Notes: a model not told the origin generated them from the letters alone. Shown: positions 27,896 to 37,745, numbered from the stretch's first letter. The stretch: DNA of 64,000 nucleotides from Butyrivibrio sp. INlla21 (GCF_900116875.1 NZ_FPCC01000005.1:1-64000); one strand, 5' to 3'. Made by a program: numbers and translations.

Positions 27896-28984
27896 TTATA
27901 TTTCTGTTTTTACTACGTGACAGGCTTTTCCGTTTTCTTTAGCGTCATACAGAGCACTGTCTGCAATCCTGTACATTTCTTCAAAAGACCGTGCTCTTGT
28001 ATCCTCGCATATTCCGATACTGCAGGAGAACCCTGCTGCTTCACCGACCTTGGCAACTCTAAGCTCATGTTGAATCTTTCGACATCTGTTGTCCAAAAAA
28101 TCTTTGGGCATTTCTCCCATTACAAGTACCATAAATTCATCACCCCCGACTCGCCCTATAATGTCGGTTGTATGAAAATAATCTTTCAACACGCTTGCAA
28201 ACATTTTCAGCGCCTCATCGCCGGTCTGATGTCCGTAATTATCATTTACATGTTTAAAGTTATCAAAGTCAAATATAAATAAAGTCGCCTTCGCACCTAA
28301 TATTCTTCCCGAAAGATACTCTTTGCATTTTTCCTCAAAAGCAATCTTATTGTAGAGACCGGTGAGCATATCCGATACGCTCTTTTTTTCAACAATTCTT
28401 GTATCCTGATTTTGCATGGAATCCTTTAACATAATTACATAGAATACAAATATCGCCAGAATAAATGTCATGATGACGGTAATCATATCAACATCCGCCA
28501 CATCTTTCGGCTTCATATACCGGCTAAAAACTATGCCGGCAGCACACATAAGCACTTTAAGTATCGTTGAAAAAAAGAAATAATCGGTATATATCGCTGC
28601 TACAACAAAAACTCCTGCCGGGAGTATAAACGATCTCACGTTGGGATTTCTGTAGGTCTCGATGTAGGCCAAAGAAATAGTAAGACATAAATAAAAGCAG
28701 AATGCAAAAGTTCTGACTTTCTGCATGGAATCGATAATAGACATATGTATCTTTTGATATAAAAAGCTAAAAATAAGTATTTCAGCAATAAACGGAATAA
28801 AGATAACTTCAAATTTTGTAGTTATCCTAAGTGCCCAAGAAACAAAAAGATATACAAACCCTCCAAAGACAGAAAAAGAAATGACAGATCTGATCGCAAA
28901 TAGGTTTTCTTTTGCAATCCTATTTTCGTTCTTGGATACAAAGAGATAATATTCAGCAAATCTTTCCAGCAGATTTCCAATCAT
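27896..28984 (-). CDS. Membrane-bound diguanylate cyclase (GGDEF)
   Basis: This 362-residue protein has about five to six membrane helices (25-185) followed by a GGDEF domain. The active-site motif RVGGDEF is intact, so it should make cyclic di-GMP. The allosteric I-site RxxD five residues upstream reads HTTD, so product inhibition is probably lost. It is convergent with GH43, with 4 nt between the stops, and lies downstream of tig on the same strand. Confidence 0.9.
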   Translation of the reverse strand: MIGNLLERFAEYYLFVSKNENRIAKENLFAIRSVISFSVFGGFVYLFVSWALRITTKFEVIFIPFIAEILIFSFLYQKIHMSIIDSMQKVRTFAFCFYLCLTISLAYIETYRNPNVRSFILPAGVFVVAAIYTDYFFFSTILKVLMCAAGIVFSRYMKPKDVADVDMITVIMTFILAIFVFYVIMLKDSMQNQDTRIVEKKSVSDMLTGLYNKIAFEEKCKEYLSGRILGAKATLFIFDFDNFKHVNDNYGHQTGDEALKMFASVLKDYFHTTDIIGRVGGDEFMVLVMGEMPKDFLDNRCRKIQHELRVAKVGEAAGFSCSIGICEDTRARSFEEMYRIADSALYDAKENGKACHVVKTEI

Positions 28985-29118
28985 ATTACCGCGTGCCTCC
29001 GTGTATTTTTCTTCACGAAATTACGTACCGAAATGCATGCTATAGTCTATATATGATTTTATTACAAACCCAACTTCCAGACAAGTCAAATCCCTCGTGC
29101 CTTCATGTAAATATGAAA

Positions 29119-29152
29119 AAGCTACCATATGGATTCCTCCACATGGTAGCTT
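29119..29152 (-). terminator. Terminator of tig
   Basis: A 10-bp stem (aagctaccat / atggtagctt) is followed by a T-run on the minus strand, 26 nt after the tig stop. Confidence 0.85.
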
Positions 29153-29177
29153 CGTATACACTGTTATTTTATTACTA

Positions 29178-30659
29178 TTAAGCCTCTTCTGTCTTTTTCT
29201 TTCTTGTTGTTGTCTTCTTAGGCTTCTCTTCCTTGGCTTCCTTAGCCTCGGTTGTCTTAGCTGTCTTTGTAGTCTTTGTTGCAGTAGTCTTCTTGGCAGC
29301 TGTCTTCTTAGCAGGCTTCTCTTCCTTAGCTGCGTCGTCCTTCTTAGCAGCAGCCTTCTTAGTAGCCTTCTTAGCGCTCTCCTTGACATTCTCTACAAGG
29401 AAATCAGCAGCCTTCTGAACTGCAAGATCGCTCTTCATCATCTTCTTCTCAGCATCTGACATGAGCTCTTTAAGCTTATCAAGCTCCATTCTGTACTGAG
29501 TAGCCATCTTCTCAAGCTCTTTCTCGAAGTCTTCCTCAGTAACCTCGATCTTCTCCTTAGCAGCAACAGCCTCGAGAACAAGTCTTGACTTGATTCTCTC
29601 GATAGCCTGAGGCTTAACCTGCTCAAGCATCTTGTCTACAGTGTTACCTGTGTACTGAAGATACTGATCCATGTTCATGCCCTGCATCTGAAGTCTCTGA
29701 GCGAAGTCATTAACGATCTGTCTTGACTGTGTCTCAACCATAGCCTCGGGAAGCTCCATCTCGGAATCCTCAACAACGGCTCTTACAACAGCATCTTCTC
29801 TCTTAGCCTTCTCCTCGCCTGTCTTCTTCTCAACGAGCTTGTTCTTAACGTCCTCTTTGTACTCAGCAAGTGTATCGAAATCAGAAACGTCGCTTGCGAA
29901 CTCATCGTTAAGCTCAGGAAGCTCCTTAGCCTTGATAGCCTTGATAGTGCACTTGAAAGTAGCATCCTTACCCGCAAGCTCCTCTGCCTGGTAATCCTTA
30001 GGGAATGTAACGTTTACATCGCCCTCTTTACCGATCTCAAATCCGATGAGCTGATCCTCAAATCCGGGAATAAATGAACCCGAACCGATTGTAAGAGGAT
30101 AATCTGTTCCCTTTCCACCCTGGAAAGCAACACCGTCAACGAATCCCTCGAAATCAAGAGTTACGATATCATCCTTCTGTACTGCTCTGTCTGTAACTTC
30201 AACAGTTCTGGCGTTGGTGTTTCTCTGCTTGTCGATCTCGGCATCAACGTCAGCGTCTGTAACGTCGATATCCATCTTCTCAACTTCAACACCCTTATAT
30301 TTTCCAAGCTTAACCGGAGGCTTAAGAGCAACTTCTGCTGTAAAGATGAAGTCCTTGCCTGCCTCGAGCTGTTCAACATCGATCTTGGGTGAAGATACAA
30401 CATCCTCTCCGCACTCCTCTACAGCCTTGGGATATTCTGTCTCGATAAGCTCGTTGGCTGCATCCTCGTAGAATACTCCCTTACCGTACATCTGCTCGAT
30501 CATCTTACGGGGTGCCTTACCCTTACGGAATCCGGGAAGCTGGATCTTGTTCTTATTCTTCTCATAGGCTTTCTGAATGGCTTTCTCAAGCTGCTCTGCA
30601 GATACTTCGATCTTGAGCTTAGCCATGCTCTTCTCAAGCTTCTCAACTGTTACGCTCAT
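29178..30659 (-). CDS. tig: Trigger factor with extended basic tail
   Basis: This 493-residue ribosome-bound chaperone has an N-domain with the ribosome-binding signature PGFRKGKAPR, an FKBP-type peptidyl-prolyl isomerase domain (about 158-245, DDIVTLDFEGFVDG) and a helical C-domain. It exceeds the usual 430 residues by about 60. The extra C-terminal tail is made of Lys, Ala, Thr and Glu (for example KKTAAKKTTATKTTKTAKTT) and resembles a histone-H1-like tail. Upstream is TATAAT at 30755-30760. The normal downstream partners clpP and clpX are displaced by about 9.4 kb. Confidence 0.95.
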   Translation of the reverse strand: MSVTVEKLEKSMAKLKIEVSAEQLEKAIQKAYEKNKNKIQLPGFRKGKAPRKMIEQMYGKGVFYEDAANELIETEYPKAVEECGEDVVSSPKIDVEQLEAGKDFIFTAEVALKPPVKLGKYKGVEVEKMDIDVTDADVDAEIDKQRNTNARTVEVTDRAVQKDDIVTLDFEGFVDGVAFQGGKGTDYPLTIGSGSFIPGFEDQLIGFEIGKEGDVNVTFPKDYQAEELAGKDATFKCTIKAIKAKELPELNDEFASDVSDFDTLAEYKEDVKNKLVEKKTGEEKAKREDAVVRAVVEDSEMELPEAMVETQSRQIVNDFAQRLQMQGMNMDQYLQYTGNTVDKMLEQVKPQAIERIKSRLVLEAVAAKEKIEVTEEDFEKELEKMATQYRMELDKLKELMSDAEKKMMKSDLAVQKAADFLVENVKESAKKATKKAAAKKDDAAKEEKPAKKTAAKKTTATKTTKTAKTTEAKEAKEEKPKKTTTRKKKTEEA

Positions 30660-31084
30660 TTTTGTCTGTTTCCTCCTAAAAAATATTTATGTAAAGAGGC
30701 GGCTTCATGGTATCCGCGCTCTTTTTGCCTGTTTATAGGCACAATCGCTTTCAGATTATAACACACCTTAATACTAATTTCCATATTTTTTTCATTCTTG
30801 GACCTGTATAAAAAATAAACAGCCGAGTGTTGTGATTTTACACAGTTTCGGAGCTGTTTATATGTCTAAAATGACGATTTTTCATTTTTTTCAAAAATTT
30901 ATTTCACTTTTTAAAAAAATGGACGAAATAAAAATATATTCAATTCGGCAAAACATAAAATATTTATTAAAAATCCCTATTTTACGCCTAAAAACGCATG
31001 AAAAGAGTATAATTTTTATATCAGGTTAAACGTTAAATGCGTTAAGTTAACACATTTTATTTTACTTATGATGGAGGCATTAAA
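30660..31084. other. Divergent control region of tig and the chemoreceptor gene
   Basis: It holds a minus-strand TATAAT at 30755-30760 for tig (weak -35 TGGAAA), a plus-strand TATAAT at 31008-31013 for the chemoreceptor, and a hairpin pairing 30816-30823 with 30853-30860 that is followed by TTTTTTA on the minus strand. No gene is seen. Confidence 0.5.
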
Positions 31085-33097
31085 ATGGCAAAGGATTCCA
31101 AACCCAAAAAGAAAAGCAACATTAAATTTGCAAACAGCATCAAGACCAGACTGATAGCCGTCATGCTATTGGTTGCAGCTGTCCCGCTTATCACATCCGT
31201 GCTGGTAAGCTACTTATCATCCGCCAAAAAGGCTGTATCCGACGCAGAACAAGGATTGGTATGGCAATCATCATACCTTCAGTCTGAATTCGAAGGTGTC
31301 ATAAACCAAAACTTTATGAGTATTCAGGCTGTTGCCAAATCACCGGCAACAACAAGATTCATGGAGAACCAAGGAAACCTTGCTTATATGGAAGACGCGG
31401 CTAAATACCTGGCTGAGATCGATACTATGCTTGACGACGGCAACATCACCGTTCTGACAGGCGCAGACGGAATGCAGGTACTTCGTAACTCCGGCAAGCT
31501 GGTTGATGTAGGTAAAAGAGAATATTTCCAGGAAGCTATGAAGGGACAGACCTACGCTTCCGACGTTATAGTATCTGCATCTACCGGAGTTCGTCAGATG
31601 ACAATGGCAACTCCGATATACGGAAGTACAGGACAGGCAATAGGTATCGTTCAGCGTAATTATGACATGAATGAATTCCATAAGCTCCTTGAAGCCGAAG
31701 CAGAAGATGCTTTTATATGTGACAGAACAGGTCTTGTTGCCGCTCATGCTCAATATGAGATCACAGCAGACAACGAAGACGACAGAAGCAAGTCAACATT
31801 TATGACTTCAGGTCTTGAACAGGGTGTATATCAGGTTGATACAGGAAGAGGATATAATGCGATCGTATCTTATGTAAAATCTCCGCTTACCGGATATACG
31901 ATCTGCGCCGCATCCGACACAAAGAATGTAACATCAAATGCCAGATCTGCAGCAGCTGCGGTAATTATTGTAGGATTGATCCTTCTTATCATCGCTGCGA
32001 TCATCTCCGTAAGAATGGCTATTTCATTCACCGCTCCTGTAAATGAAGTTAATGAATCGCTTGCAAAGCTTGCAGACGGAAGATTTGCCAAGGTTGATAA
32101 ATTCACTAAGAGAAAAGATGAATTCGGAGCCATCATAAACAATACAAACAGTGTTATAGAGGCTCTCAATAACATTGTTGAAAACATTAAAAATTCGGCC
32201 TCAACTCTCGGAAAATCATCCGAGGAGCTCTCTGATATGGCTAATCAGATCTCTAATACGGCTGATGATGTGTCTAATGCAGTTCAGGAAATCGCTTCCG
32301 GCGCCACACAGCAGGCTGACGAGATTCAAAAAGCATCTGCCAACGTTGTTCAGATCGGTGAAGCTGTTTCCGACGTTCAGGATTCAACGGGAACACTTGA
32401 ATCTCTTGCTTCAAGGATGAAAGATGCTTCAGAGGCTTCTTCACAGTCTCTTTCGGCTCTTCAGGATTCAAGTACAAGCATGACGGAAAAGATCGACGAC
32501 ATTTCAAGAACGATCTCCGCAACTCAGGAAGCGGTATCAAATATCAATGAGAAGGTTGAAGGTATTTCTTCAATCGCCACTCAGACCAACCTCCTTTCAC
32601 TCAATGCTTCCATTGAGGCCGCAAGAGCGGGTGAAGCAGGAAAAGGTTTTGCGGTTGTTGCTGAAGAGATCGGTAAGCTTGCCGATGATTCCAAGCAGAT
32701 GGCAGATGAGATCCGTCAGCAGATGGATGTTCTTCTTGAGCAGAGTAGAGCCGCCGTTGAAGCTTCGGATGAAGTAAGAAAAGGAAATCTCGACCAGCAG
32801 AGTGCTCTTGGAGAAACACTTGTATCCGTCAAGGGAATGCTCGCAGATATCAGCGAAACGGTTACCGGAGTTCAGACAATCTCCTCAGGTGCCGAAAGCT
32901 GCGTATCCTCCAAGAACGTTGTATCGGATTCGATGTCTTCGCTTTCAGCTATCTCCCAGCAGAACGCTGCATCATCGGAGCAGACCGGTGCTTCCATGGA
33001 AGAGCTTTCCGCAACGGTTACAACTCTTGCAAGCTCTGCAGGTAACTTAAAAGAAATTGCAGAAAAGCTCAACGAAGATATGAAATTCTTCAAGTAA
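31085..33097 (+). CDS. Methyl-accepting chemotaxis protein
   Basis: This 670-residue receptor has a first membrane helix at about 20-40, an extracellular Cache-type sensor domain (about 45-280, with [18 protein letters not shown]), a second helix (about 290-310), a HAMP domain and a long cytoplasmic signalling coiled coil. The conserved hairpin tip around residue 500 ([20 protein letters not shown]) binds CheA and CheW. The Cache fold suggests a small organic ligand, not identified. It is a single gene with a terminator after it. Confidence 0.95.
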   Translation: MAKDSKPKKKSNIKFANSIKTRLIAVMLLVAAVPLITSVLVSYLSSAKKAVSDAEQGLVWQSSYLQSEFEGVINQNFMSIQAVAKSPATTRFMENQGNLAYMEDAAKYLAEIDTMLDDGNITVLTGADGMQVLRNSGKLVDVGKREYFQEAMKGQTYASDVIVSASTGVRQMTMATPIYGSTGQAIGIVQRNYDMNEFHKLLEAEAEDAFICDRTGLVAAHAQYEITADNEDDRSKSTFMTSGLEQGVYQVDTGRGYNAIVSYVKSPLTGYTICAASDTKNVTSNARSAAAAVIIVGLILLIIAAIISVRMAISFTAPVNEVNESLAKLADGRFAKVDKFTKRKDEFGAIINNTNSVIEALNNIVENIKNSASTLGKSSEELSDMANQISNTADDVSNAVQEIASGATQQADEIQKASANVVQIGEAVSDVQDSTGTLESLASRMKDASEASSQSLSALQDSSTSMTEKIDDISRTISATQEAVSNINEKVEGISSIATQTNLLSLNASIEAARAGEAGKGFAVVAEEIGKLADDSKQMADEIRQQMDVLLEQSRAAVEASDEVRKGNLDQQSALGETLVSVKGMLADISETVTGVQTISSGAESCVSSKNVVSDSMSSLSAISQQNAASSEQTGASMEELSATVTTLASSAGNLKEIAEKLNEDMKFFK

Positions 33098-33121
33098 AAA
33101 TAACGTGTTAAACATACAAAA

Positions 33122-33154
33122 AAACACCGAGGCGGTTTTTCCGCTTCGGTGTTT
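33122..33154. terminator. Bidirectional terminator between chemoreceptor and DJ-1 genes
   Basis: A 14-bp stem with one G-U pair (33122-33135 with 33141-33154) has A- and T-rich flanks and lies between two convergent genes. Confidence 0.85.
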
Positions 33155-33173
33155 CTGTTTGCTCCTATTTATA

Positions 33174-33725
33174 TCAGCTGTTAAAAACAATTCCCTTCGC
33201 CATCTGATCAGCCGCCTCTTTTCCCTTGAAATGCTCAAGGATGGCAAGTGCAAAAGGTATCGCTGTTCCCATTCCTCTTGATGTTATGAAGTTTCCGTCT
33301 TTGATAACGGCATCGGTTGTCGTTGTTGCGCCCAAAAGATCTCCTTCACATCCGGGATAGCAGCAAGCTCTTTTGCCGTTTAACAGTCCCATCTTACCGT
33401 AAACGGTAGGTGCTGCGCAGATTGCCGCAAGCATCTTGCCGGCATCGTTAAACTCTTTTATCTTAGCCTTAAGAGGTTCGCACGCATCAAGATTCTTGGT
33501 TCCGGGCATTCCGCCGGGAAGAATGATCATGTCAACATCTCCAAGGTCAAAGCTTTCGATCGTAGCATCCGCTTCAAGCTTAATTCCGTGTGATCCCTCA
33601 ACCGCCTTGGTTCCCGTGATCGAAACCATTGTAATGTCTATCTGCGCTCTTCTGAGAATATCAACTACAGTAAGTCCCTCTATTTCTTCAAAACCGTTTG
33701 CAAGAAAAATCGCTGTCTTTGCCAT
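33174..33725 (-). CDS. DJ-1/PfpI family protein
   Basis: This 183-residue protein has the family's core ILPGGMPG and the nucleophile elbow AAICAAPTVYG with the conserved Cys. The length and the early Glu (NGFEEIEGLTVVDILRRA) fit the DJ-1 subgroup (YajL-like), linked to protection against carbonyl and oxidative damage or protein deglycation. The substrate cannot be told from sequence. Confidence 0.9.
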   Translation of the reverse strand: MAKTAIFLANGFEEIEGLTVVDILRRAQIDITMVSITGTKAVEGSHGIKLEADATIESFDLGDVDMIILPGGMPGTKNLDACEPLKAKIKEFNDAGKMLAAICAAPTVYGKMGLLNGKRACCYPGCEGDLLGATTTTDAVIKDGNFITSRGMGTAIPFALAILEHFKGKEAADQMAKGIVFNS

Positions 33726-33835
33726 TTCTTTCCTCCATAATTTTTACTTCGAATAAATTGTCATAACTGATTATAACAGATTTACCGATGTTCTTCTGAA
33801 TGATATGATTATAAAAAAACCGAAAGGCGTTCACT

Positions 33836-34369
33836 ATGGGAATTGAAATAGAAAAGAAATTCACGGTAAAAGTGCTTCCGAAGGATCTGGATAAATATCC
33901 TTATCACATAATCGAGCAAGGCTATATGTGCGTTAATCCCGCGGTCCGCGTAAGACGTGAAGACGATAAATACTATATGACCTACAAGTGCTCTTTACCT
34001 GAAGATGAAGGCGGCATCGGAAAAACAGAATATAACATGCCTCTTGATGCAGAGAGCTACGCTCATCTTGTTGAAAAATGTGATGGAAATATCATAAGAA
34101 AAACCCGCTATCTGCTGCCACTTAACGATAATGCATTTGATCTTGAGTATTTATTGAATAATCCTATGATAAAAAACGCTGTTGAATCCGATGATATCAA
34201 AATCGAACTTGATGTATTTAAATCACCGTTCAATGGTCGTCTCCTTGCAGAAATAGAATTCCCCACAGAAGAAGCCGCAAACGCATATCATCCCGCGGAA
34301 TGGTTTCTTGAAGATGTGACGGGCAACCACAGATACAGTAATTCATTCATGAGTATTGAAAAACTATAA
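33836..34369 (+). CDS. CYTH-domain protein
   Basis: This 177-residue protein carries the CYTH signature at the start (EIEKKF, the ExExK motif) and further tunnel residues: RVRRED, YKCSLPE, RKTRYLL and LAEIEFPTEE. CYTH proteins are triphosphate tunnel enzymes; bacterial members usually hydrolyse inorganic triphosphate, and others are adenylate cyclases or thiamine triphosphatases. Triphosphatase is the safest inference. Single gene. Confidence 0.9.
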   Translation: MGIEIEKKFTVKVLPKDLDKYPYHIIEQGYMCVNPAVRVRREDDKYYMTYKCSLPEDEGGIGKTEYNMPLDAESYAHLVEKCDGNIIRKTRYLLPLNDNAFDLEYLLNNPMIKNAVESDDIKIELDVFKSPFNGRLLAEIEFPTEEAANAYHPAEWFLEDVTGNHRYSNSFMSIEKL

Positions 34370-34381
34370 TTGACTTGAAGC

Positions 34382-34729
34382 TTATTCGCCCCAGTAATCG
34401 ATAGATTCTTGGGTCCTTCCTGATATTCCAAAAAGCTTCATCATAAAATCTTCTCTCTCGTGAAACATCTGAACGATTACTACTTTTTTATTTTGAACTC
34501 TATAGATAAGATAATGTTGATGCGTGAAAAGATACCAATAATCTGTATCTATTTCATACATCTCGGCAATATTAGTCCCACATTTTTCATTCTCAATAAG
34601 AATATCAGTATCAGAAATCATTCCTGAAAGAACTGATTTAGCTGTTTCTTCATCAAATTGTCCAGAAAGCCATTCCTTTAACGCTTTCATCTTCTTTTTT
34701 ACAAGTGGTGAAAAAATAATCTCATTCAT
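34382..34729 (-). CDS. ParE/RelE-superfamily toxin
   Basis: This 115-residue protein has the ParE/RelE layout: an N-terminal beta strand and helical hairpin (MNEIIFSPLVKKKMKALKEWL), then EIDTDYWYLFTHQHYLIYRV and VVIVQMFHEREDF. RelE-type members cut mRNA on ribosomes and ParE types act on gyrase; the sequence alone does not decide. Its antitoxin gene is 3 nt upstream, giving a complete module. Confidence 0.8.
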   Translation of the reverse strand: MNEIIFSPLVKKKMKALKEWLSGQFDEETAKSVLSGMISDTDILIENEKCGTNIAEMYEIDTDYWYLFTHQHYLIYRVQNKKVVIVQMFHEREDFMMKLFGISGRTQESIDYWGE

Positions 34730-34732
34730 CTA

Positions 34733-34987
34733 TCAGAGTCCAAGCTCCTTTTTTAATTCCCCGGATGAAACCGTACCTTCTTCAAGAATAGATCTCTCGC
34801 CCTTCTCCATCTCCAGTTTAAAACGATATAAGGCAAGTTGTTTCTCCAGCTCATCTAGTTCTTTTGTGTTAATCATGGTTATCTGATCATAACCATTCTT
34901 TGTAAGATAAACTCGATTTCCATATCTAACATTCTTTACTACATTTGTATAATTTCGTAGTTCTGAAATAGGCATAATATTTGGCAT
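34733..34987 (-). CDS. Phd/YefM-type antitoxin
   Basis: This 84-residue protein starts at 34987 with AGGAG 9 nt upstream; a TTG start at 34993 is less likely. The N-terminus (MPISELRNYTNVVKNVRYGNRVYLTKNGY) is the Phd/YefM DNA-binding domain. The C-terminal part is charged and likely wraps the toxin. The pair lies between a CYTH gene and a LacI gene. Confidence 0.85.
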   Translation of the reverse strand: MPNIMPISELRNYTNVVKNVRYGNRVYLTKNGYDQITMINTKELDELEKQLALYRFKLEMEKGERSILEEGTVSSGELKKELGL

Positions 34988-35055
34988 AATCAAAAACTCC
35001 TATCTTAAACAAAGACCTTCTTACAAAAAAATAATAGTATAAAAAAGAAAAAAAT

Positions 35056-35085
35056 GCAACATAATTAGTAGATAAATTATGTTGC
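35056..35085 (-). terminator. Terminator of the malQ-lacI unit
   Basis: An 11-bp perfect stem (gcaacataatt / aattatgttgc) with an 8-nt loop is followed by TTTTTTT on the minus strand, 13 nt after the LacI stop. Confidence 0.85.
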
Positions 35086-35097
35086 AGATACATCTAT

Positions 35098-36135
35098 TTA
35101 TTTCTTCTCTTTTTTACTCGTCGACTCCCCTTCAACAAGCTTTCCTGGAAGAACAATATGTTTATGCGCGCTCTCTTTATCGATGATGTTAAACAATAGC
35201 TTCATCGTCTCTTTTGAGATCTTATCAAGCGGCTGTTTGATCGTTGTAAGCCTCGGAATACAGTACTGCGAAAGTTCCTGTCCGTCAAAGCCCGCAACGC
35301 TGACATCCTCGGGAACTCGAAGTCCCGCATCTTTAAGCGCCCTTAGCGCGCCGAATGCAAGCACATCCGAAATACAATAAATTGCAGTGAACTTTGCTCC
35401 GGATTCTATCAAAGCCTTTGTTGTATCGTATCCGTTGTGTATCGCATAAATCTGTCTGTCGACATATCTGATAAGATTCTTATCCTCTTTTATCCCATGC
35501 TCTTTAAGCGCAGCTTTGTAGCCTTCAAGTCTTAAACTTACAACGGAAGGCTCATCATTACCTTCGGTAAGAATAGCGATTTTCTTATGTCCGAGTCCGA
35601 TCAGATACTCCGTCATCTTCTTACTCTCAAGAGCATCGTCAACAGAAACCGTTGAATACGCACTCTTACTAAGTTCATCCGAAATATCGGAGCCGACGGT
35701 AGAAAAAATCACCGGTACATTCAGCTGTTTCATCTTTTCGGCGGGATGTTTGTTGCTTCCGCCCATAAAAATGATCCCGCGAAGTCTCTTTTCTTTTTCC
35801 AGCTCAAGTGCGACGTCAACCTCGTTCTCATAAGCCTCGACGTGCCTAAGCACAAGTGCATATCCGCGCTTTTTCACCTCGTTCTCAACCACCTCGATCA
35901 CAGGTGTAAAAAAAGGATTGGTTATACCCTTAACAAGAACGGCAATGCACTTGGCATCCGTCCTTTTAAGGTTACGCGCGCTGTTGTTGGGAATATATCC
36001 CGTCTCTTTTATAACATCAAGAATCTTCTGCTTGGTCGCAGGATTAATATCGGAGTGATCGTTAAGCGCTCTCGAAACCGTGCTGACTCCCACTCCGCAT
36101 CTTTTTGCAATTTCTTTTATAGTGATATCCGACAT
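35098..36135 (-). CDS. LacI-family regulator next to malQ
   Basis: This 345-residue repressor has an N-terminal HTH (TIKEIAKRCGVGVSTVSRAL) with the LacI hinge region, and a periplasmic-binding-protein-like effector domain (AVLVKGITNPFFTPVIEV, VAGFDGQELSQYCIPRLTTI). It lies 13 nt downstream of malQ in the same unit, so it probably controls maltodextrin or glycogen use and its own synthesis. A candidate operator lies in the inverted-repeat region 37746-37786. Confidence 0.93.
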   Translation of the reverse strand: MSDITIKEIAKRCGVGVSTVSRALNDHSDINPATKQKILDVIKETGYIPNNSARNLKRTDAKCIAVLVKGITNPFFTPVIEVVENEVKKRGYALVLRHVEAYENEVDVALELEKEKRLRGIIFMGGSNKHPAEKMKQLNVPVIFSTVGSDISDELSKSAYSTVSVDDALESKKMTEYLIGLGHKKIAILTEGNDEPSVVSLRLEGYKAALKEHGIKEDKNLIRYVDRQIYAIHNGYDTTKALIESGAKFTAIYCISDVLAFGALRALKDAGLRVPEDVSVAGFDGQELSQYCIPRLTTIKQPLDKISKETMKLLFNIIDKESAHKHIVLPGKLVEGESTSKKEKK

Positions 36136-36148
36136 ATCTCTCCGCCCA

Positions 36149-37681
36149 TCATCTTAATCTTCCATAGATCTCGGCATAATCATACATTTTCTTGCAAAGC
36201 TCGTCTGTAAGTGCATCCTTCTTCATGCGCCACTCCCAGTTCCCCCCAAGAGTCGACGGAATGTTGATCCTCGCTGTCTTATCGAGTTCAAGATAATCCT
36301 GCATCGGAATTATGACCGTGTCGGATACACTGGCATGCGCCGTACGTATCATTGCCGGAACTATGTCCTTAACATATCTTACACCGAGATATCGCTTTGC
36401 AAAAGATTTATCTGTTCTGCTGATGGCTTCGTACCAGCCTCTGGTCGTATCGTTGTCGTGCGTTCCGGTGTAAACAACGCAGTTGCTGTCATAATTGTGA
36501 GGAAGATAATCGCTCTCTTCCCTTGCGTCAAAAGCAAACTGCAAGATCTTCATGCCGGGAAAACCTGTCTTTTTAACAAGCTTCCTGACCGAATCCGTGA
36601 GATATCCAAGATCCTCGGCAATGACTCTCTTGGAACCCAGTTTCTTTTTCATCGTATCGAAAAGATCGTATCCGGGACCCTTTCTCCACTCTCCGAACTC
36701 AGCAGTGGGATCTCCGTACGGGATCGCATAATACTCGTCAAAGCCGCGGAAATGATCGATCCTTACAACATCGTACAGCTCATAGCAATGCGCTATTCTC
36801 TTCATCCACCACTCGTAGCCTGTCTTCTTGTGATAATCCCATCTGTACAAGGGATTACCCCAAAGCTGGCCTGTAGCGCTGAACGCATCGGGCGGACATC
36901 CCGCAACATCGATAGGCATGTTCTCCTTATCAAGTAAAAAGAGCTCCGGGCTTGCCCAGGTGTCTGCGCTGTCAAAAGCAACATAGATCGGAATATCTCC
37001 GACTATCAGGATGCCCTTTTCATTCGCATATTTTTTAAGTTTCTTCCACTGCTCGCTGAAAAGAAACTGCAAAAAGCAGTAGAAATCGACTTCCTTTTTA
37101 TATTTGATAAGCGCGTTGTTGATCGCAACGGGCTTTCTGAATCTAATATCATCTTCCCAGGTACTCCAGGCTCTTCCACCGTTTTCATCTTTGAGCACCA
37201 TAAAAAGAGCATAATCTATAAGCCAGTCGTTCTCAGGTGCCTTTTTAAAAGCTTCAAACGCCTGTCTGATATCTTTTGTCTTGGGAGAATTATCGATTCC
37301 CTCATATGCCTTCATAAGAAGCGCAAATCTCTCTCTGTATAGTCTCTCGTAATCGACTTTTTCTTCATCTTCTCCGAAATTGCACTTATCTGCATCCTCA
37401 GCCGTAAGCAGTCCGTCGGCAATAAGTGCCTCGATATCTATAAAATACGGGTTGCCCGCAAACGTCGAAAAAGACTGATACGGAGAATCCCCGTAACTTG
37501 TAGGCCCAAGCGGAAGTATCTGCCAGTACGTCTGTCCCGCCTTTTCCAAAAAGTCTACAAATTTATAAGCTTCTTTTGAAAAAGTTCCTATTCCGTATTT
37601 TGATGGAAGTGAAAAAACAGGAAGCAGAACGCCACATGTTCTCTTTGAATTCTTCTTGGAGCCTCTTTTTATTTCAGCCAT
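36149..37681 (-). CDS. malQ: 4-alpha-glucanotransferase (amylomaltase)
   Basis: This 510-residue GH77 enzyme transfers glucan segments between maltodextrins. Catalytic residues are visible: the nucleophile Asp in VRIDHFRGFDEYYAIPYG, the acid/base Glu in IAEDLGYLTDSV and the stabilising Asp in THDNDTTRGW. The ATG at 37681 follows GGAGGG; the longer form starting at 37696 would translate the ribosome site itself. A LacI gene follows. Confidence 0.95.
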   Translation of the reverse strand: MAEIKRGSKKNSKRTCGVLLPVFSLPSKYGIGTFSKEAYKFVDFLEKAGQTYWQILPLGPTSYGDSPYQSFSTFAGNPYFIDIEALIADGLLTAEDADKCNFGEDEEKVDYERLYRERFALLMKAYEGIDNSPKTKDIRQAFEAFKKAPENDWLIDYALFMVLKDENGGRAWSTWEDDIRFRKPVAINNALIKYKKEVDFYCFLQFLFSEQWKKLKKYANEKGILIVGDIPIYVAFDSADTWASPELFLLDKENMPIDVAGCPPDAFSATGQLWGNPLYRWDYHKKTGYEWWMKRIAHCYELYDVVRIDHFRGFDEYYAIPYGDPTAEFGEWRKGPGYDLFDTMKKKLGSKRVIAEDLGYLTDSVRKLVKKTGFPGMKILQFAFDAREESDYLPHNYDSNCVVYTGTHDNDTTRGWYEAISRTDKSFAKRYLGVRYVKDIVPAMIRTAHASVSDTVIIPMQDYLELDKTARINIPSTLGGNWEWRMKKDALTDELCKKMYDYAEIYGRLR

Positions 37682-37745
37682 ATACCCTCCTATCACCGGC
37701 TTTAAGCCGTCACCCCTTAACTTCTCAATTACATTAAAAAGAAAA

